The notes below the pieces were generated by a model that had not been told where the DNA came from, searched no databases, and worked only from the letters and a program-made list of their open reading frames with translations. From contig CAKREH010000016.1 of NCBI GenBank assembly GCA_934317215.1, forward strand, positions 23,999 to 87,998: a stretch of DNA of 64,000 nucleotides, given 5' to 3'. A program made the position numbers and the translations under genes. Positions 1 through 8,321 of this stretch are shown here, piece after piece (position 1 is the first letter of the stretch; every line of letters starts with the position of its first letter). The stretch comes from an uncultured Roseburia sp. Its GTDB lineage: Bacteria; Bacillota; Clostridia; Lachnospirales; Lachnospiraceae.

Positions 1-2
1 AA

Positions 3-314
3 GAGTCCTGTATCATTATCGGAAGATGTGCGGATTATGTGTTAAAGGATGATCCGAATGTGCTCCGTTTGTTTTTCTTTGCACCGAAGGAAGATTGTAT
101 CGTCCGTGTAATGGAGCATGACGGAATCACCAGGCGGGATGCGGAGAATAAGATCGAAAAGATCGATAAGCACCGTGCGGATTATTATAAATATTATACC
201 GGGAAGGACTGGTATGATGCGAGAAACTATGATTTCTGTCTGGATACGACTTCCATGGGATATGAAAAGCTGGTGGAGGTTGTGAAGAACTTTATTGAGG
301 TGTACCAGAGTTAA
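3..314 (+). CDS. Cytidylate-kinase-like family protein, C-terminal part
   Basis: Only the last 103 codons are present; the frame is open from base 3 and closes at TAA 312-314. The residues fit the cytidylate-kinase-like AAA_26 family: RCADYVL in the position of a late beta strand, a basic, charged lid-like stretch (RRDAENKIEKIDKHRADYY), then TGKDW and CLDTTSMG near the end. The P-loop would lie upstream of the window, so catalytic competence cannot be judged. In Clostridia these proteins are usually free-standing and their substrate is not established. The family call is by motif recognition only. Confidence 0.6.
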   Translation, partial: ESCIIIGRCADYVLKDDPNVLRLFFFAPKEDCIVRVMEHDGITRRDAENKIEKIDKHRADYYKYYTGKDWYDARNYDFCLDTTSMGYEKLVEVVKNFIEVYQS

Positions 315-372
315 GGTGCGGAAATGAAAAAGCAGGGCGTGGGTGGCTCTGCTTTTTTGGTGGGAGTGGGGG

Positions 373-650
373 GCTGGGTCTGCCGGCTGGTGCGGTGTGG
401 GTGGCGGGGACTTTCGGCTGGGGTTCCGTTGTGCGGGAATAAGAAATTCTAAGTGCCCCTGCGGGAGGCTGTGGAAGGCGGACGCGAGCACCCCGGACGA
501 GCCATCCGTGGCTCGACCGGGGTTTGTGCTGCCATCCGTGGCAGCACATCGCTGTGTGTTGGCAGGGGCACTAAGATTTTCTAATTCCCTTCCAAAGTCA
601 CCCCAGCCGAAAGCCCCCGCCACCCGCCCCTCCCAGCCGTCAAACCCAGC
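373..650 (+). repeat. Nested inverted-repeat element, copy A (GC-rich arms)
   Basis: Arms of about 50 bases (373-423 and 602-650) pair with each other; both contain GCTGGGT, GGGTGGCGGGG and CTTTCGGCTGGGG when read in the same sense. Inside lies a core shared with copies B and C: TTCCGTTGTGCGGGAATAAG at 424-443, and CTAAGATTTTCTAATT with CCAAAGTCAC in 563-601. The middle holds hairpins at 491-522 (CCCCGG-a-CGAGCC, loop ATCCGT) and 526-547 (GTGCTGCC, loop ATCCGT). The arms are unrelated in sequence to those of B and C although they pair internally. Together with the element at 797-1072 this fills most of the 770-base gap after base 314; no gene is supported there. Confidence 0.85.
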
Positions 651-796
651 ATCTCACGCCGGGGTGTGGGCGTTGCCGTGCCGGCCGCCCACGGGGATAT
701 AGGGCGAGTCGTGCCGACCGCCTGCATGAGAGGAAGTATAGAGTGGGGTGGTGTGTCGACCGCCTGCGTACCTGCATGAAAAAGAATACTATACAG

Positions 797-1072
797 CTTT
801 CCTTTGGGTTGCTATAATAAAAAGAAAGGTTTGCCAACGCGAAACTCTCAAGAACGTAGCGTAGCTGTGCGGCGGGCACCTGTTTATAAGAAGGTGCTGG
901 GGAGCCGTCGGTACTTAGCGACCGTATTTTGGTCGCTTAGTATCCGCTACGAGCGACACGCAGCGGGAGCGTGCCTTCGTTAAACAGGTGCCCGCCACAC
1001 AACGATCACCACAACCTGAAAAAGAGTTTCGCCCAAGGCTTTATTATCCTATTATAACAACCCAAAAGAAAG
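797..1072. repeat. Second type of nested inverted repeat
   Basis: Terminal arms 797-819 and 1050-1072 match at 21 of 23 positions (CTTTCCTTTGGGTTGCTATA in the left arm). Further in, GCGAAACTCT (839-848) pairs with 1023-1032, and a perfect 16-base arm GGCGGGCACCTGTTTA (871-886) pairs with 981-996. A central hairpin at 912-942 has near-complementary arms TAGCGACC and GGTCGCTT. Each end contains TATAAT or its complement. No open reading frame inside is credible. It ends 12 bases before the aldo/keto reductase start, so its right end overlaps that gene's leader and ribosome site. It differs in sequence from copies A-C but shares the layout of outer arms, inner stem and central hairpins. Confidence 0.8.
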
Positions 1073-1084
1073 GGGCACACACAA

Positions 1085-2227
1085 ATGAGCGAGTTAACCA
1101 AAGAAATGCCAAAGAAACTGGGATTCGGCTGCATGCGTCTCCCGGTAACCGACGGCAGCACAGAAAATATCAACGACGCAGCGTTCTGCGAGATGATCGA
1201 TTCCTACATCGAACAGGGATTTAAGTATTTTGACACCGCATATCCATATCACAATGGCAGATCCGAGGAAGCAGTCGGACGCTGTCTGGTACAACGGTAT
1301 GCGAGGGATCGTTTTTTCCTTGCGAGTAAGATGCCGGTATGGCTGGTCAAAGAGTATGCTGACTATGGAAAGTATTTTGAGGAACAGTTAAAAAAATGCC
1401 AGGTAGAGTATTTTGATTTTTATCTTTTACATGCCATGAATAAAGACCGGGTCAAAGAGGCAGAGAACTTAGGCGGATTTCAGTTTGTACAGAGCATGAA
1501 AGCGGAGGGAAAGATCCGGCATATCGGATTTTCTTTCCACGATAAGGCAGATGTGTTGGATGAGATTCTGACAAATCATCCGGAGATGGAGTTTGTGCAG
1601 CTTCAGATCAATTATTATGACTGGGAGTCTGAGAACGTGCAGTCACGCAAATGTTATGAGGTGGCAGAAAAGCATGGAGTACCTGTGATCGTGATGGAGC
1701 CTGTCAAGGGCGGTACGTTAGCAAATATGGTCGGAGAGCCGGCGAGGATCTTAAGTGCGCTGGATGAAAATGCTTCCTATGCATCTTATGCGGTCCGGTA
1801 TGCTGCATCACTGCCAAATGTAATTTTGGTGTTAAGCGGAATGTCGGATTTAAAGCAGTTACAGGACAATACGGCTTATATGAAAGATTTTCAGCCGCTC
1901 ACGGATAAAGAGCAGCAGGCAATTGGAAAGGTGGTGGAAGAACTCGAAAAACTTCCAACGATTCCTTGTACCAACTGCCGTTACTGTGTGGAGGGATGTC
2001 CGAAAAAGATCCGTATCCCGGATATTTTTGGAGTCTACAACATGGGCGTACAGTTTGGAGTGACGGATGTGGCGCGGGGGTCTTACCGCTGTCAGATCGA
2101 CGGAAGCGGTAAAGCCGGAGACTGCATCAAATGCGGAAAATGCGAGGCACAGTGCCCGCAGCATCTTGAAATCCGAAAACTGTTAGAACAGGCAGCAGAC
2201 ATTTATGAAAAAGAAATGCACTTATAA
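1085..2227 (+). CDS. Aldo/keto reductase with C-terminal ferredoxin-type domain
   Basis: A 380-residue cytosolic oxidoreductase. Residues 1-280 form the aldo/keto reductase barrel with the expected tetrad: D50 and a tyrosine in DTAYPY (Y53 or Y55), K82 in ASKMP and H116 in YLLHAMN. Residues 295-357 carry two cysteine clusters, CTNCRYCVEGC and CIKCGKCEAQC, typical of [4Fe-4S] binding. This two-domain form is common in anaerobic Clostridia; the substrate is unknown. The start at 1085 has AAAGGGG about 10 bases upstream, at the edge of the preceding inverted repeat. Its last six bases overlap the end of the convergent ktrA-like gene. Confidence 0.88.
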   Translation: MSELTKEMPKKLGFGCMRLPVTDGSTENINDAAFCEMIDSYIEQGFKYFDTAYPYHNGRSEEAVGRCLVQRYARDRFFLASKMPVWLVKEYADYGKYFEEQLKKCQVEYFDFYLLHAMNKDRVKEAENLGGFQFVQSMKAEGKIRHIGFSFHDKADVLDEILTNHPEMEFVQLQINYYDWESENVQSRKCYEVAEKHGVPVIVMEPVKGGTLANMVGEPARILSALDENASYASYAVRYAASLPNVILVLSGMSDLKQLQDNTAYMKDFQPLTDKEQQAIGKVVEELEKLPTIPCTNCRYCVEGCPKKIRIPDIFGVYNMGVQFGVTDVARGSYRCQIDGSGKAGDCIKCGKCEAQCPQHLEIRKLLEQAADIYEKEMHL

Positions 2228-2872
2228 TTTCTTCAAAATCTTTTCCATGTCCCGCTGATGCCCGATGATCATCAGATGTTCTTCTCTACGGAACACATAC
2301 TCTGCATTCGGCATCAGTTCCATGCCGTTTTCAGCTTTGATGCCGATGATATTTGCATTATATTTGACGCGGACATTGACTTCCCTGATCGAATGACCGA
2401 TCCATTCCGGCAGAGGGGCAATTTCGTAAATGGAAAAATTATTTCCGAGTTCCACATAGTCAAAGACCTGATTTGCAGAAAAACGGACCGCAACTTTTTC
2501 TGCAATATCACGGTCTGGATAAATCACTTCATCCGCACCGTTGCGCAGCAGGAATTTTGCGTGGATATCACGGTTCGCTTTGCTGACAACATATTTTGCT
2601 CCAAGATCTTTTAACAGGCTTGTGATCTCAAGACTGCTCTGAAAATTTTCACCAATACAGACAAAACAGTAATCAAAGTTTCCGACACCAAGACTTTTTA
2701 ATACTTTTTCGTTGGTGCAGTCGCCAATTTTGGCGCTGACCACAAGGGGAAGAAGGTCTTCTAAGCTTGCTTCGTCTTTGTCAACGATCATAATCTCATT
2801 GTCAAGTCTGGCAAGATCCTGACATAAATGGGTGCCGAAACGTCCGAGTCCGATAATTAAAATTGATTTCAT
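2222..2872 (-). CDS. ktrA: KtrA/TrkA-type potassium uptake regulator
   Basis: A 216-residue cytoplasmic gating subunit. The N-terminal RCK_N Rossmann domain shows GLGRFG (G8, G10, G13) and an acidic residue D31 after the second strand, fitting NAD(H) or nucleotide binding. From about residue 140 an RCK_C domain follows (NNFSIYEI to the end). It sits directly downstream of the ktrB-like gene on the same strand with a 15-base gap, the usual two-gene potassium uptake operon. Such rings bind the membrane subunit and gate it in response to nucleotides. KtrA fits better than TrkA because there is a single RCK unit. Confidence 0.85.
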   Translation of the reverse strand: MKSILIIGLGRFGTHLCQDLARLDNEIMIVDKDEASLEDLLPLVVSAKIGDCTNEKVLKSLGVGNFDYCFVCIGENFQSSLEITSLLKDLGAKYVVSKANRDIHAKFLLRNGADEVIYPDRDIAEKVAVRFSANQVFDYVELGNNFSIYEIAPLPEWIGHSIREVNVRVKYNANIIGIKAENGMELMPNAEYVFRREEHLMIIGHQRDMEKILKKL

Positions 2873-2887
2873 AAATAAATTCCTTTC

Positions 2888-4231
2888 TCAGCCGATGTTG
2901 ATGCGTTCTACCGGCTGCATGATATGTGTCAGTTTTTTGTGATCGGTAAAGGAAAGTGCAAAGGAAAGGCTTCCCAAACGACCGATATACATCAGAAAAA
3001 TAATGATAAGCCGCGAGATAAAATTAAGCTGTCCGGTCAGGCCGGTTGTCATTCCGGCAGTACAGACTGCGGATATGACTTCAAAAAGAGTATCTCCGAG
3101 CGGAAAACCCTGCATGCCGCAGATCGCGAGGGTTGCGGCAAGTCCGGCAAACAGGTAGGTACACAGCAGAGCTGTAGCTTTTGTGATCGTGTCGTCCTCA
3201 ATCCTGCGGCCGAAAATATTTGTTCCGGTCGTTCTTAAGAGCGTGGAGCGCAGATGCAGGAGCAGAACGAAAATGGTTGCCATTTTGACGCCGCCCGCCG
3301 TGGAACCGGAACCGCCTCCGATGAACATCAGGATAATGGTAAGCAGTTTTCCCCCTTCCGTGAAAGCACCAATGTCAAGTGTATTAAAACCGGCTGTTCT
3401 TGGTGTGATCACACTGAAAAAAGAACTGCAGATGATGCCTGTCGTGCTCATATCGGCGTAAAGATTATTTCGTTCCAGCAAATAAAACAGTAAAGCTCCG
3501 CCAAATACCAGAACTGCCGAAAAACTCAAGACCATTTTTGTCTGCAGGGCATATTTTTTAAAGTGCCATTTGTGGTCAATGATATCACTCCAGACGATAA
3601 ATCCGATGCCGCCGATCAGAATTAATGCAGACAGCGTAAAGCTGACGATTGGATCGTCATAATAAGCAGTAAAAGAGGAATATGGTTTGTATTTCCCCAT
3701 GATGTCGAAACCCGCATTGCAAAACGCAGATATGGAATGAAAGATGCTGTAATAAAGTCCGTTAAAAAAACCCATTTCAGGATAAAAGCGGGTAAATAAC
3801 AGCAGCGCACCGATTCCTTCAAATAGTACGGTTCCCTTTAATACACGTTTGATCAGCCGTACTACGCCGCCGATATCTAATACATTGAAACTTTCCCTGA
3901 TCCAGCCGCGCTCTTTGAGACCGATTTTCCTGCGCAGCACCAGGGAAACAGCAGTGCCGATGGTAATAAAGCCAAGACCGCCGATCTGGATTAAAAGTAA
4001 TAATACAAGCTGTCCAAAGAAGGACCAGTGTGTATAAGTATCGACCAGAATAAGACCGGTGACGCAGGTGGCACTTGTTGCCGTAAAAAGTGCTGTGATA
4101 AAAGGGGTAAATTCGCCGGTGCGGGAAGAACAGGGAAGCATCAAAAGACATGTTCCGCCTAAGATAAGCAGAAGAAAACCAAGTGCGATCAACTGCATGC
4201 CAGAGAGCCGCTTTATTTTTTTTGGTAACAT
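2888..4231 (-). CDS. ktrB: KtrB/TrkH-type potassium transporter subunit
   Basis: A 447-residue polytopic membrane protein. Four pore-loop motifs of the TrkH/KtrB family are visible in order: TSATCVTGL, CNAGFDIMG, TPRTAGFNT and CTAGMTTGL, each with the glycine of the selectivity filter. It moves K+ (probably with Na+ coupling) across the inner membrane and should partner the adjacent KtrA-type protein. The start has a GGAGG ribosome site on the minus strand. A promoter overlapping that of the divergent gene at 4352 likely drives ktrB-ktrA. Confidence 0.88.
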   Translation of the reverse strand: MLPKKIKRLSGMQLIALGFLLLILGGTCLLMLPCSSRTGEFTPFITALFTATSATCVTGLILVDTYTHWSFFGQLVLLLLIQIGGLGFITIGTAVSLVLRRKIGLKERGWIRESFNVLDIGGVVRLIKRVLKGTVLFEGIGALLLFTRFYPEMGFFNGLYYSIFHSISAFCNAGFDIMGKYKPYSSFTAYYDDPIVSFTLSALILIGGIGFIVWSDIIDHKWHFKKYALQTKMVLSFSAVLVFGGALLFYLLERNNLYADMSTTGIICSSFFSVITPRTAGFNTLDIGAFTEGGKLLTIILMFIGGGSGSTAGGVKMATIFVLLLHLRSTLLRTTGTNIFGRRIEDDTITKATALLCTYLFAGLAATLAICGMQGFPLGDTLFEVISAVCTAGMTTGLTGQLNFISRLIIIFLMYIGRLGSLSFALSFTDHKKLTHIMQPVERINIG

Positions 4232-4256
4232 ATATCCTCCAAAGAGTAAAATTTTG

Positions 4257-4285
4257 TTGAGAAACGTATATTAAAATATTATAAT
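4257..4285 (+). promoter_or_regulatory. Sigma-A-like promoter for the 4352 gene
   Basis: TTGAGA (4257-4262), a 17-base spacer, then TATAAT (4280-4285), about 65 bases before the start of the hypothetical gene at 4352. Confidence 0.6.
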
Positions 4286-4306
4286 ACGAATAGTGAACTT
4301 TGTATA
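4278..4306 (-). promoter_or_regulatory. Divergent promoter for ktrB-ktrA
   Basis: On the minus strand TATAAT lies at 4278-4283, sharing the palindromic ATTATAAT with the plus-strand promoter. A weak -35 (TATACA, 4301-4306) is 17 bases away. The two promoters overlap, so they cannot both be occupied at once. Confidence 0.45.
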
Positions 4307-4351
4307 TATAACATTTTTACGAAGTTAAAGAGGAGAGGAGCATGAAGAGTT

Positions 4352-4960
4352 ATGGATGATTTGTTTGGTCTGATTGTGATAATTATTGGCATTGCAGCAG
4401 GGATTTACAGTGATAAAAAGAAAAAAGAAGGAAAACAAAAGAAAGCGGCTGTGCCGAATCAGCCCGGCGGAGGAAGAAAAAATGTACCACAGACACAGGC
4501 TTCTTATGGTGGTCATGCAGGAAGACCGGATATTATTGCGGATGCGGCAAATGCGATGCAGAGAGAATTATCTGCAAGACAGCAGGAATTAAAACTGAGG
4601 CTGCAGCAGAAGTATGGCACGGCTGCATCGAATACGGCAAAGCCCACGCAGGCAGCGCGTCCTGTTTCAAATCCCGGAAAAGGTGCTATTTTAAACCGTG
4701 CAGATTCGAACGTCAATGAAAATCAGACGGACGAACTGCGGGAACAGTTTTATGAAAAAACAGGGGAGCCGCCCAAAAAGGTACATGGGGAGTGTGAGGA
4801 CGAATGTTCCCTGATGGATCAGGTCAATGATCTGATGATCATGGGATATCAGGCAAATCTGAGTTTTGAGCGCGATTTTGTGGCAGAGGGAGTTGAAATG
4901 TTAAACCGTTTTGAACTGCCGGACGAAATTGCGGGATTGACAGAAGTACATACGGCATAA
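4352..4960 (+). CDS. Membrane-anchored hypothetical protein
   Basis: 202 residues of unknown function. Residues 3-20 form one hydrophobic segment (LFGLIVIIIGIAAGIY) followed at once by a lysine-rich stretch, predicting an N-terminal anchor with the rest in the cytoplasm. The middle (50-130) is glutamine- and alanine-rich and probably flexible or coiled. The C-terminal 60 residues, from CEDECSLMDQVNDLMIMGYQ onward, look folded. It precedes the DUF1653 gene by 25 bases on the same strand, so the two are probably cotranscribed. Confidence 0.6.
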   Translation: MDDLFGLIVIIIGIAAGIYSDKKKKEGKQKKAAVPNQPGGGRKNVPQTQASYGGHAGRPDIIADAANAMQRELSARQQELKLRLQQKYGTAASNTAKPTQAARPVSNPGKGAILNRADSNVNENQTDELREQFYEKTGEPPKKVHGECEDECSLMDQVNDLMIMGYQANLSFERDFVAEGVEMLNRFELPDEIAGLTEVHTA

Positions 4961-4985
4961 GGTTAAAGAAAGGACAGCGTATAGT

Positions 4986-5687
4986 ATGGCAGAAAGAATA
5001 CCGGCAAGTGGCGAGATTTACCGCCATTTTAAAAATAAATTATATCAGATCGTAACGATTGCGACACATTCTGAAACAGGAGAAAAACTGGTCATTTACC
5101 AGGCGTTATATGGAGATTTTGGCGTGTACGCAAGACCGCTCTCCATGTTTACCAGTGAAGTGGATTACAAAAAATATCCGGAGGTGACGCAGAAATACCG
5201 GTTTGAACTTGTGGAGCGGGAGAAGAAAGAGGATGTGCAGGCAGCACAGACTGGCAGTGAGAGAACTGCAGGTATGGCACAAAAACATAGTGTGGAACAT
5301 AGTACAGGGCGGACGATTCTACAGAATCAGAATGGAAGAAATGCAGATACCAGCGTACGGGAGAATGAGCGCGTGTCAGGAGATATCAGTGTACAGAGCA
5401 ACAAAGCTGTGTCAGGAGATGTCGGAGCGCAGGAAAATAAAAGTGCTTCATCTGATACAGAAGAGCAGGTAGAACCGAAACTTATGGAGTTTTTAGATGC
5501 GGATTCCTTTGAGGAAAAGTATAATATCCTGACATCCATGCGCGATATCATTACAGATAAAATGATCAACAATATGGCAGTTGTTTTAGACGTTGTGATC
5601 CCGGAAGGAGATCTCGATGACCGTTATGAGCAGCTCAAACAGTGTATCCGCACCAGACAGCGTTTTGAGAGCACACGTCTCAGATAA
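4986..5687 (+). CDS. DUF1653 domain protein
   Basis: 233 residues. The first 65 match the small DUF1653 fold (YRHFKNKLYQIV, then HSETGEKLVIYQALYGD and ARPLSMF), whose function is unknown. The central part (75-160) is low in complexity and rich in serine, glutamate and asparagine with repeats of the type VSGDISVQ and VSGDVGAQ, probably a linker. The last 70 residues form a helical acidic domain, DADSFEEKYNILTSMRDI onward. DUF1653 proteins are often free-standing, so the long extension is unusual. Likely cotranscribed with the gene before it. Confidence 0.65.
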   Translation: MAERIPASGEIYRHFKNKLYQIVTIATHSETGEKLVIYQALYGDFGVYARPLSMFTSEVDYKKYPEVTQKYRFELVEREKKEDVQAAQTGSERTAGMAQKHSVEHSTGRTILQNQNGRNADTSVRENERVSGDISVQSNKAVSGDVGAQENKSASSDTEEQVEPKLMEFLDADSFEEKYNILTSMRDIITDKMINNMAVVLDVVIPEGDLDDRYEQLKQCIRTRQRFESTRLR

Positions 5688-5766
5688 TCTGTGTGGAAAA
5701 TAAGACTGCGAGTTTGTTTTTCACACGGCTATTTGTTGAGAATTAGTGTACAAAAATGGAGATTAC

Positions 5767-6930
5767 ATGGTTTCAGAAGAATTAAAATCAAAATTACAAC
5801 AGATCACGCAGCAGGAGATTTACAAGGTGATCGTCAGTAAACCCTCTGACAAAGCTGCAAAATACCGCAAGATCGAGATTGAAAAAAAATCGTCCGGTTA
5901 CCAGGCAGCCGCCTATACGCAGAAACAGGTTTTTCATGAAAAAATAGAACCGGATGGACTTTTAGATTATCTGTCAGGGTGTGTCGGCAGTGAATTTTTA
6001 CAGTTAAATGCCTGGGATGGAACCAGTGAATATATGCTTTTGATCTCAAAAAAAGGAAAAGTGACTTACCGCTGCAAAAAGCAGGCAGAGGGTGCTGCAA
6101 AAGCACAGGAATCCCATAACCGCAAAAAGAAATATCTGTTAGAAGAGGGAACCGTGATTCCGCCGCTGGTTGATATGGGAGTTTTTACGGCAGAGGGAAA
6201 AGTAGTCCGTACCATGTACGATAAGTTTCGTCAGATCAACCGTTTTCTTGAAATTATTGAAGACGGGGTGCGTGATTATCCGTATGACCACTTAAATATC
6301 ATTGATTTCGGCTGTGGAAAGTCTTATCTGACATTTATTCTGTATTATTATTTTGCAGAGATCAAAAAAATGAACGTGCAGATCGTAGGACTTGATCTGA
6401 AAGAGGACGTGATCAAAAACTGCAATCTTGCGGCGGAGAAATATGGCTATCACAATCTGCATTTTGAACTGGGGGACATCAACGGCTATCAGACACCGTT
6501 TCCGGTAGACATGGTAGTGACACTGCATGCCTGTGATACGGCGACGGATTATGCGCTTTATAATGCGGTTCAGTGGGATGCAAAGATGATTTTTTCCGTA
6601 CCGTGCTGTCAGCATGAGTTAAACGGACAGATAGAGACGGATCAGTTTTCATTACTGACGCGTTATGGCATTATAAAAGAGCGTTTTTCCGCACTTGCGA
6701 CAGATGCGATACGTGCGAATCTGCTGGAGGTGTGCGGATACAAAACACAGCTTTTAGAGTTTGTCGATTTTGCGCATACGCCAAAGAATATTCTGATCCG
6801 TGCAGTACAGAAGAAGATCGTACCGCGTGCGGTAAAACAAAACTACCTCACGGAGGTGGAACATATGATGGAGGAGTTTCATTTTACACCGACACTGTAT
6901 GGACTGCTGAAAGACAGCGGGAAAATTTAA
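5767..6930 (+). CDS. SAM-dependent methyltransferase (Methyltransf_32-like)
   Basis: 387 residues from the chosen ATG at 5767, which has GGAG five bases upstream; a GTG at 5746 in frame would add seven residues but lacks a good site. Residues about 178-193 carry the class I SAM-binding motif (IIDFGCGKSYLTFIL), followed by VGLDLKEDVI for the ribose-binding acidic residue. Later come LHACDTATDYA and a cysteine pair in VPCCQHELNG, hallmarks of the METTL25-like group. These are probably RNA methyltransferases, but the substrate is not established. A strong hairpin terminator follows. Confidence 0.7.
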   Translation: MVSEELKSKLQQITQQEIYKVIVSKPSDKAAKYRKIEIEKKSSGYQAAAYTQKQVFHEKIEPDGLLDYLSGCVGSEFLQLNAWDGTSEYMLLISKKGKVTYRCKKQAEGAAKAQESHNRKKKYLLEEGTVIPPLVDMGVFTAEGKVVRTMYDKFRQINRFLEIIEDGVRDYPYDHLNIIDFGCGKSYLTFILYYYFAEIKKMNVQIVGLDLKEDVIKNCNLAAEKYGYHNLHFELGDINGYQTPFPVDMVVTLHACDTATDYALYNAVQWDAKMIFSVPCCQHELNGQIETDQFSLLTRYGIIKERFSALATDAIRANLLEVCGYKTQLLEFVDFAHTPKNILIRAVQKKIVPRAVKQNYLTEVEHMMEEFHFTPTLYGLLKDSGKI

Positions 6931-6934
6931 AATC

Positions 6935-6968
6935 AAAATGGGTGTGGCTGTTTTGCCACACCCATTTT
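6935..6968. terminator. Bidirectional terminator
   Basis: A perfect 14-base stem (AAAATGGGTGTGGC / GCCACACCCATTTT) with a six-base loop between two convergent genes. The A/T-rich flanks allow it to act in both directions. Confidence 0.85.
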
Positions 6969-6971
6969 AGG

Positions 6972-7418
6972 TTACGGAAGTTTACTTAACTGGCTGTTGT
7001 GGTATTTGCCGGAAAATGTGACATCCTCTCCGAACCATTCCGGCGGAGTGAAATTATTTGCATCTTCCTCTGTTTCAAATTCCACTTCGGCAAGCTGCAG
7101 TGGTGCAAGATCTCCCTCGAACACATCTAATTCGATCGTATATTTTGGGGCAAGCGGGATCAGATAGCGGCGTTTTTTAATCATCCTTCCATCGATTTTT
7201 TCTTTCAGGTGAAGAAATGCTTCTTCATTTAAGGGGAGATTGTATTCCTCACGCACCATCATGCCTTTTCCCTTATAAGTCAGAATGTAATCGTCATTGG
7301 AACGGCGGATGCGCACGACCGGGTTGGTGTTTAAGTAGCCCTGTTCGATGATTTTGCAGGGATACTGTTCTAAGTGGTCAGGTAAGGTTTTTATCAGATA
7401 TTTGCGTTCGATTTCCAT
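6972..7418 (-). CDS. CYTH domain protein (triphosphate tunnel family)
   Basis: 148 residues. The N-terminus begins M-EIERK-YLI, the ExExK signature (E2, E4, K6) of CYTH proteins, which bind triphosphates and divalent metal in a beta tunnel. Further charged strands include RIRRSNDDYILTYKGKG and KKRRYLIPL, as expected for the tunnel wall. Bacterial members are tripolyphosphatases or, less often, class IV adenylate cyclases; the size here fits the short inorganic tripolyphosphatase type. Single gene between the terminator at 6935 and a non-coding gap. Confidence 0.85.
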   Translation of the reverse strand: MEIERKYLIKTLPDHLEQYPCKIIEQGYLNTNPVVRIRRSNDDYILTYKGKGMMVREEYNLPLNEEAFLHLKEKIDGRMIKKRRYLIPLAPKYTIELDVFEGDLAPLQLAEVEFETEEDANNFTPPEWFGEDVTFSGKYHNSQLSKLP

Positions 7419-7538
7419 GGTAGATAAACTCCTTTTGGTAAAAAAATTTTTAAATGGTGCGTGAAAACAGCACTACTGAATCTATTATAGCAGTTGCAGG
7501 GGCATGAAAAAAGAATTTTTCGGAAGACATGTAAGTCA

Positions 7539-7567
7539 TTGACCACAAAAAATCAGTTTGCTATACT
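7539..7567 (+). promoter_or_regulatory. Promoter for the DJ-1 family gene
   Basis: TTGACC (7539-7544), 17-base spacer, TATACT (7562-7567), ending 52 bases before the start codon at 7619. Confidence 0.75.
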
Positions 7568-7618
7568 TTACCTGTACAAAATGGAAAACGAAAAGCTTTA
7601 GAAAGGCAGGCAATATTT

Positions 7619-8179
7619 ATGAGTAAAATTGGAATTTTCATGGCAGACGGCTGTGAGGAAATTGAAGGACTTACCGTAGTTGATATTGTGCGTCGTGCAA
7701 AAATGGAGATCGTTATGATCTCAATTACCGGAAAAAAAGAAGTGACAAGCTCTCACGGGGTTACTTTTTTGGCAGATGCGCTTGCAGAGGAAACCGGATA
7801 TGAGGATTTAGACGGGATCGTGCTTCCGGGCGGTATGCCGGGAACCACGCATTTACTGGAAAATGAGACTGTCAATGCCGTGATCCGCAAATTTGCAGGG
7901 GAGGGAAAATTAGTTGCTGCGATCTGCGCAGCTCCGAGTGTGTTAGGTGCAGCAGGATTGTTAGAGGGAAAACATGCAACCTGTCATCCGGGCTTTGAGG
8001 AAAAATTAACCGGTGCGACGACCAGCGAGGATGAGGTTGTAGTGGACGGAAATATCATCACAAGCCGCGGCATGGGAACAGCGATTCCGTTTGCATTTGA
8101 GATCGTGCGTTACTTTACCGGTGACGAGACGGTAGAGCATGTCCGTCAGGGACTTGTGTACCGTGCGAATGAAAAATAG
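7619..8179 (+). CDS. DJ-1/PfpI family protein (YajL/ThiJ-like)
   Basis: 186 residues covering the whole flavodoxin-like DJ-1 fold. The nucleophile-elbow cysteine is C103 in AAICAAPSVLG, and the acidic partner sits in DGCEEIEG (residues 10-17). GIVLPGGMPG and HATCHPGFEE are typical family strings. Members act as chaperones, deglycases or glyoxalases; which applies is not decidable from sequence. It has its own promoter at 7539 and a strong terminator at 8208, so it is a single-gene unit. Confidence 0.88.
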   Translation: MSKIGIFMADGCEEIEGLTVVDIVRRAKMEIVMISITGKKEVTSSHGVTFLADALAEETGYEDLDGIVLPGGMPGTTHLLENETVNAVIRKFAGEGKLVAAICAAPSVLGAAGLLEGKHATCHPGFEEKLTGATTSEDEVVVDGNIITSRGMGTAIPFAFEIVRYFTGDETVEHVRQGLVYRANEK

Positions 8180-8207
8180 CAGTGCGCCACTCATATCATA
8201 GTCATCA

Positions 8208-8249
8208 AAAAACGGCTTCACATCAAGCAATGGATGTGGAGCCGTTTTT
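8208..8249 (+). terminator. Rho-independent terminator after the DJ-1 gene
   Basis: A 17-base stem with one mismatch (AAAAACGGCTTCACATC / GATGTGGAGCCGTTTTT) ending in a T run, 28 bases after the stop codon. Confidence 0.85.
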
Positions 8250-8258
8250 GGTCTTGCA

Positions 8259-8321
8259 GCAAGTTGTTTTTTACTTGTGGCAAGTTGTTTTTTACTTGCG
8301 GGAAGTTGTTTTTTACTTCCC
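8259..8321 (-). repeat. Three tandem 21-bp hairpin units at the end of the spore-protein gene
   Basis: Three copies with an exact 21-base period at 8259-8279, 8280-8300 and 8301-8321. On the minus strand each reads AAGTAAAAAACAACTT with flanking bases. Each unit is a hairpin: GGAAGT/ACTTCC in the unit that contains the gene's stop codon, GCAAGT/ACTTGC in the next, CAAGT/ACTTG in the last. The stems change in a compensated way while the A-rich loop stays constant. The period is seven codons, so each unit repeats the AAG-TAA gene end in frame. Confidence 0.8.

Noticed and set aside
42..702. Long open frames on both strands around the GC-rich repeat
   Set aside because: They follow from the GC-rich inverted arms of copy A and run antisense to the kinase fragment. 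No ribosome site and no protein-like pattern.
8259..8321. Short tandem repeats as a CRISPR array
   Set aside because: Units abut with no spacers and the unit is 21 bases with a palindromic stem; no cas genes are nearby.
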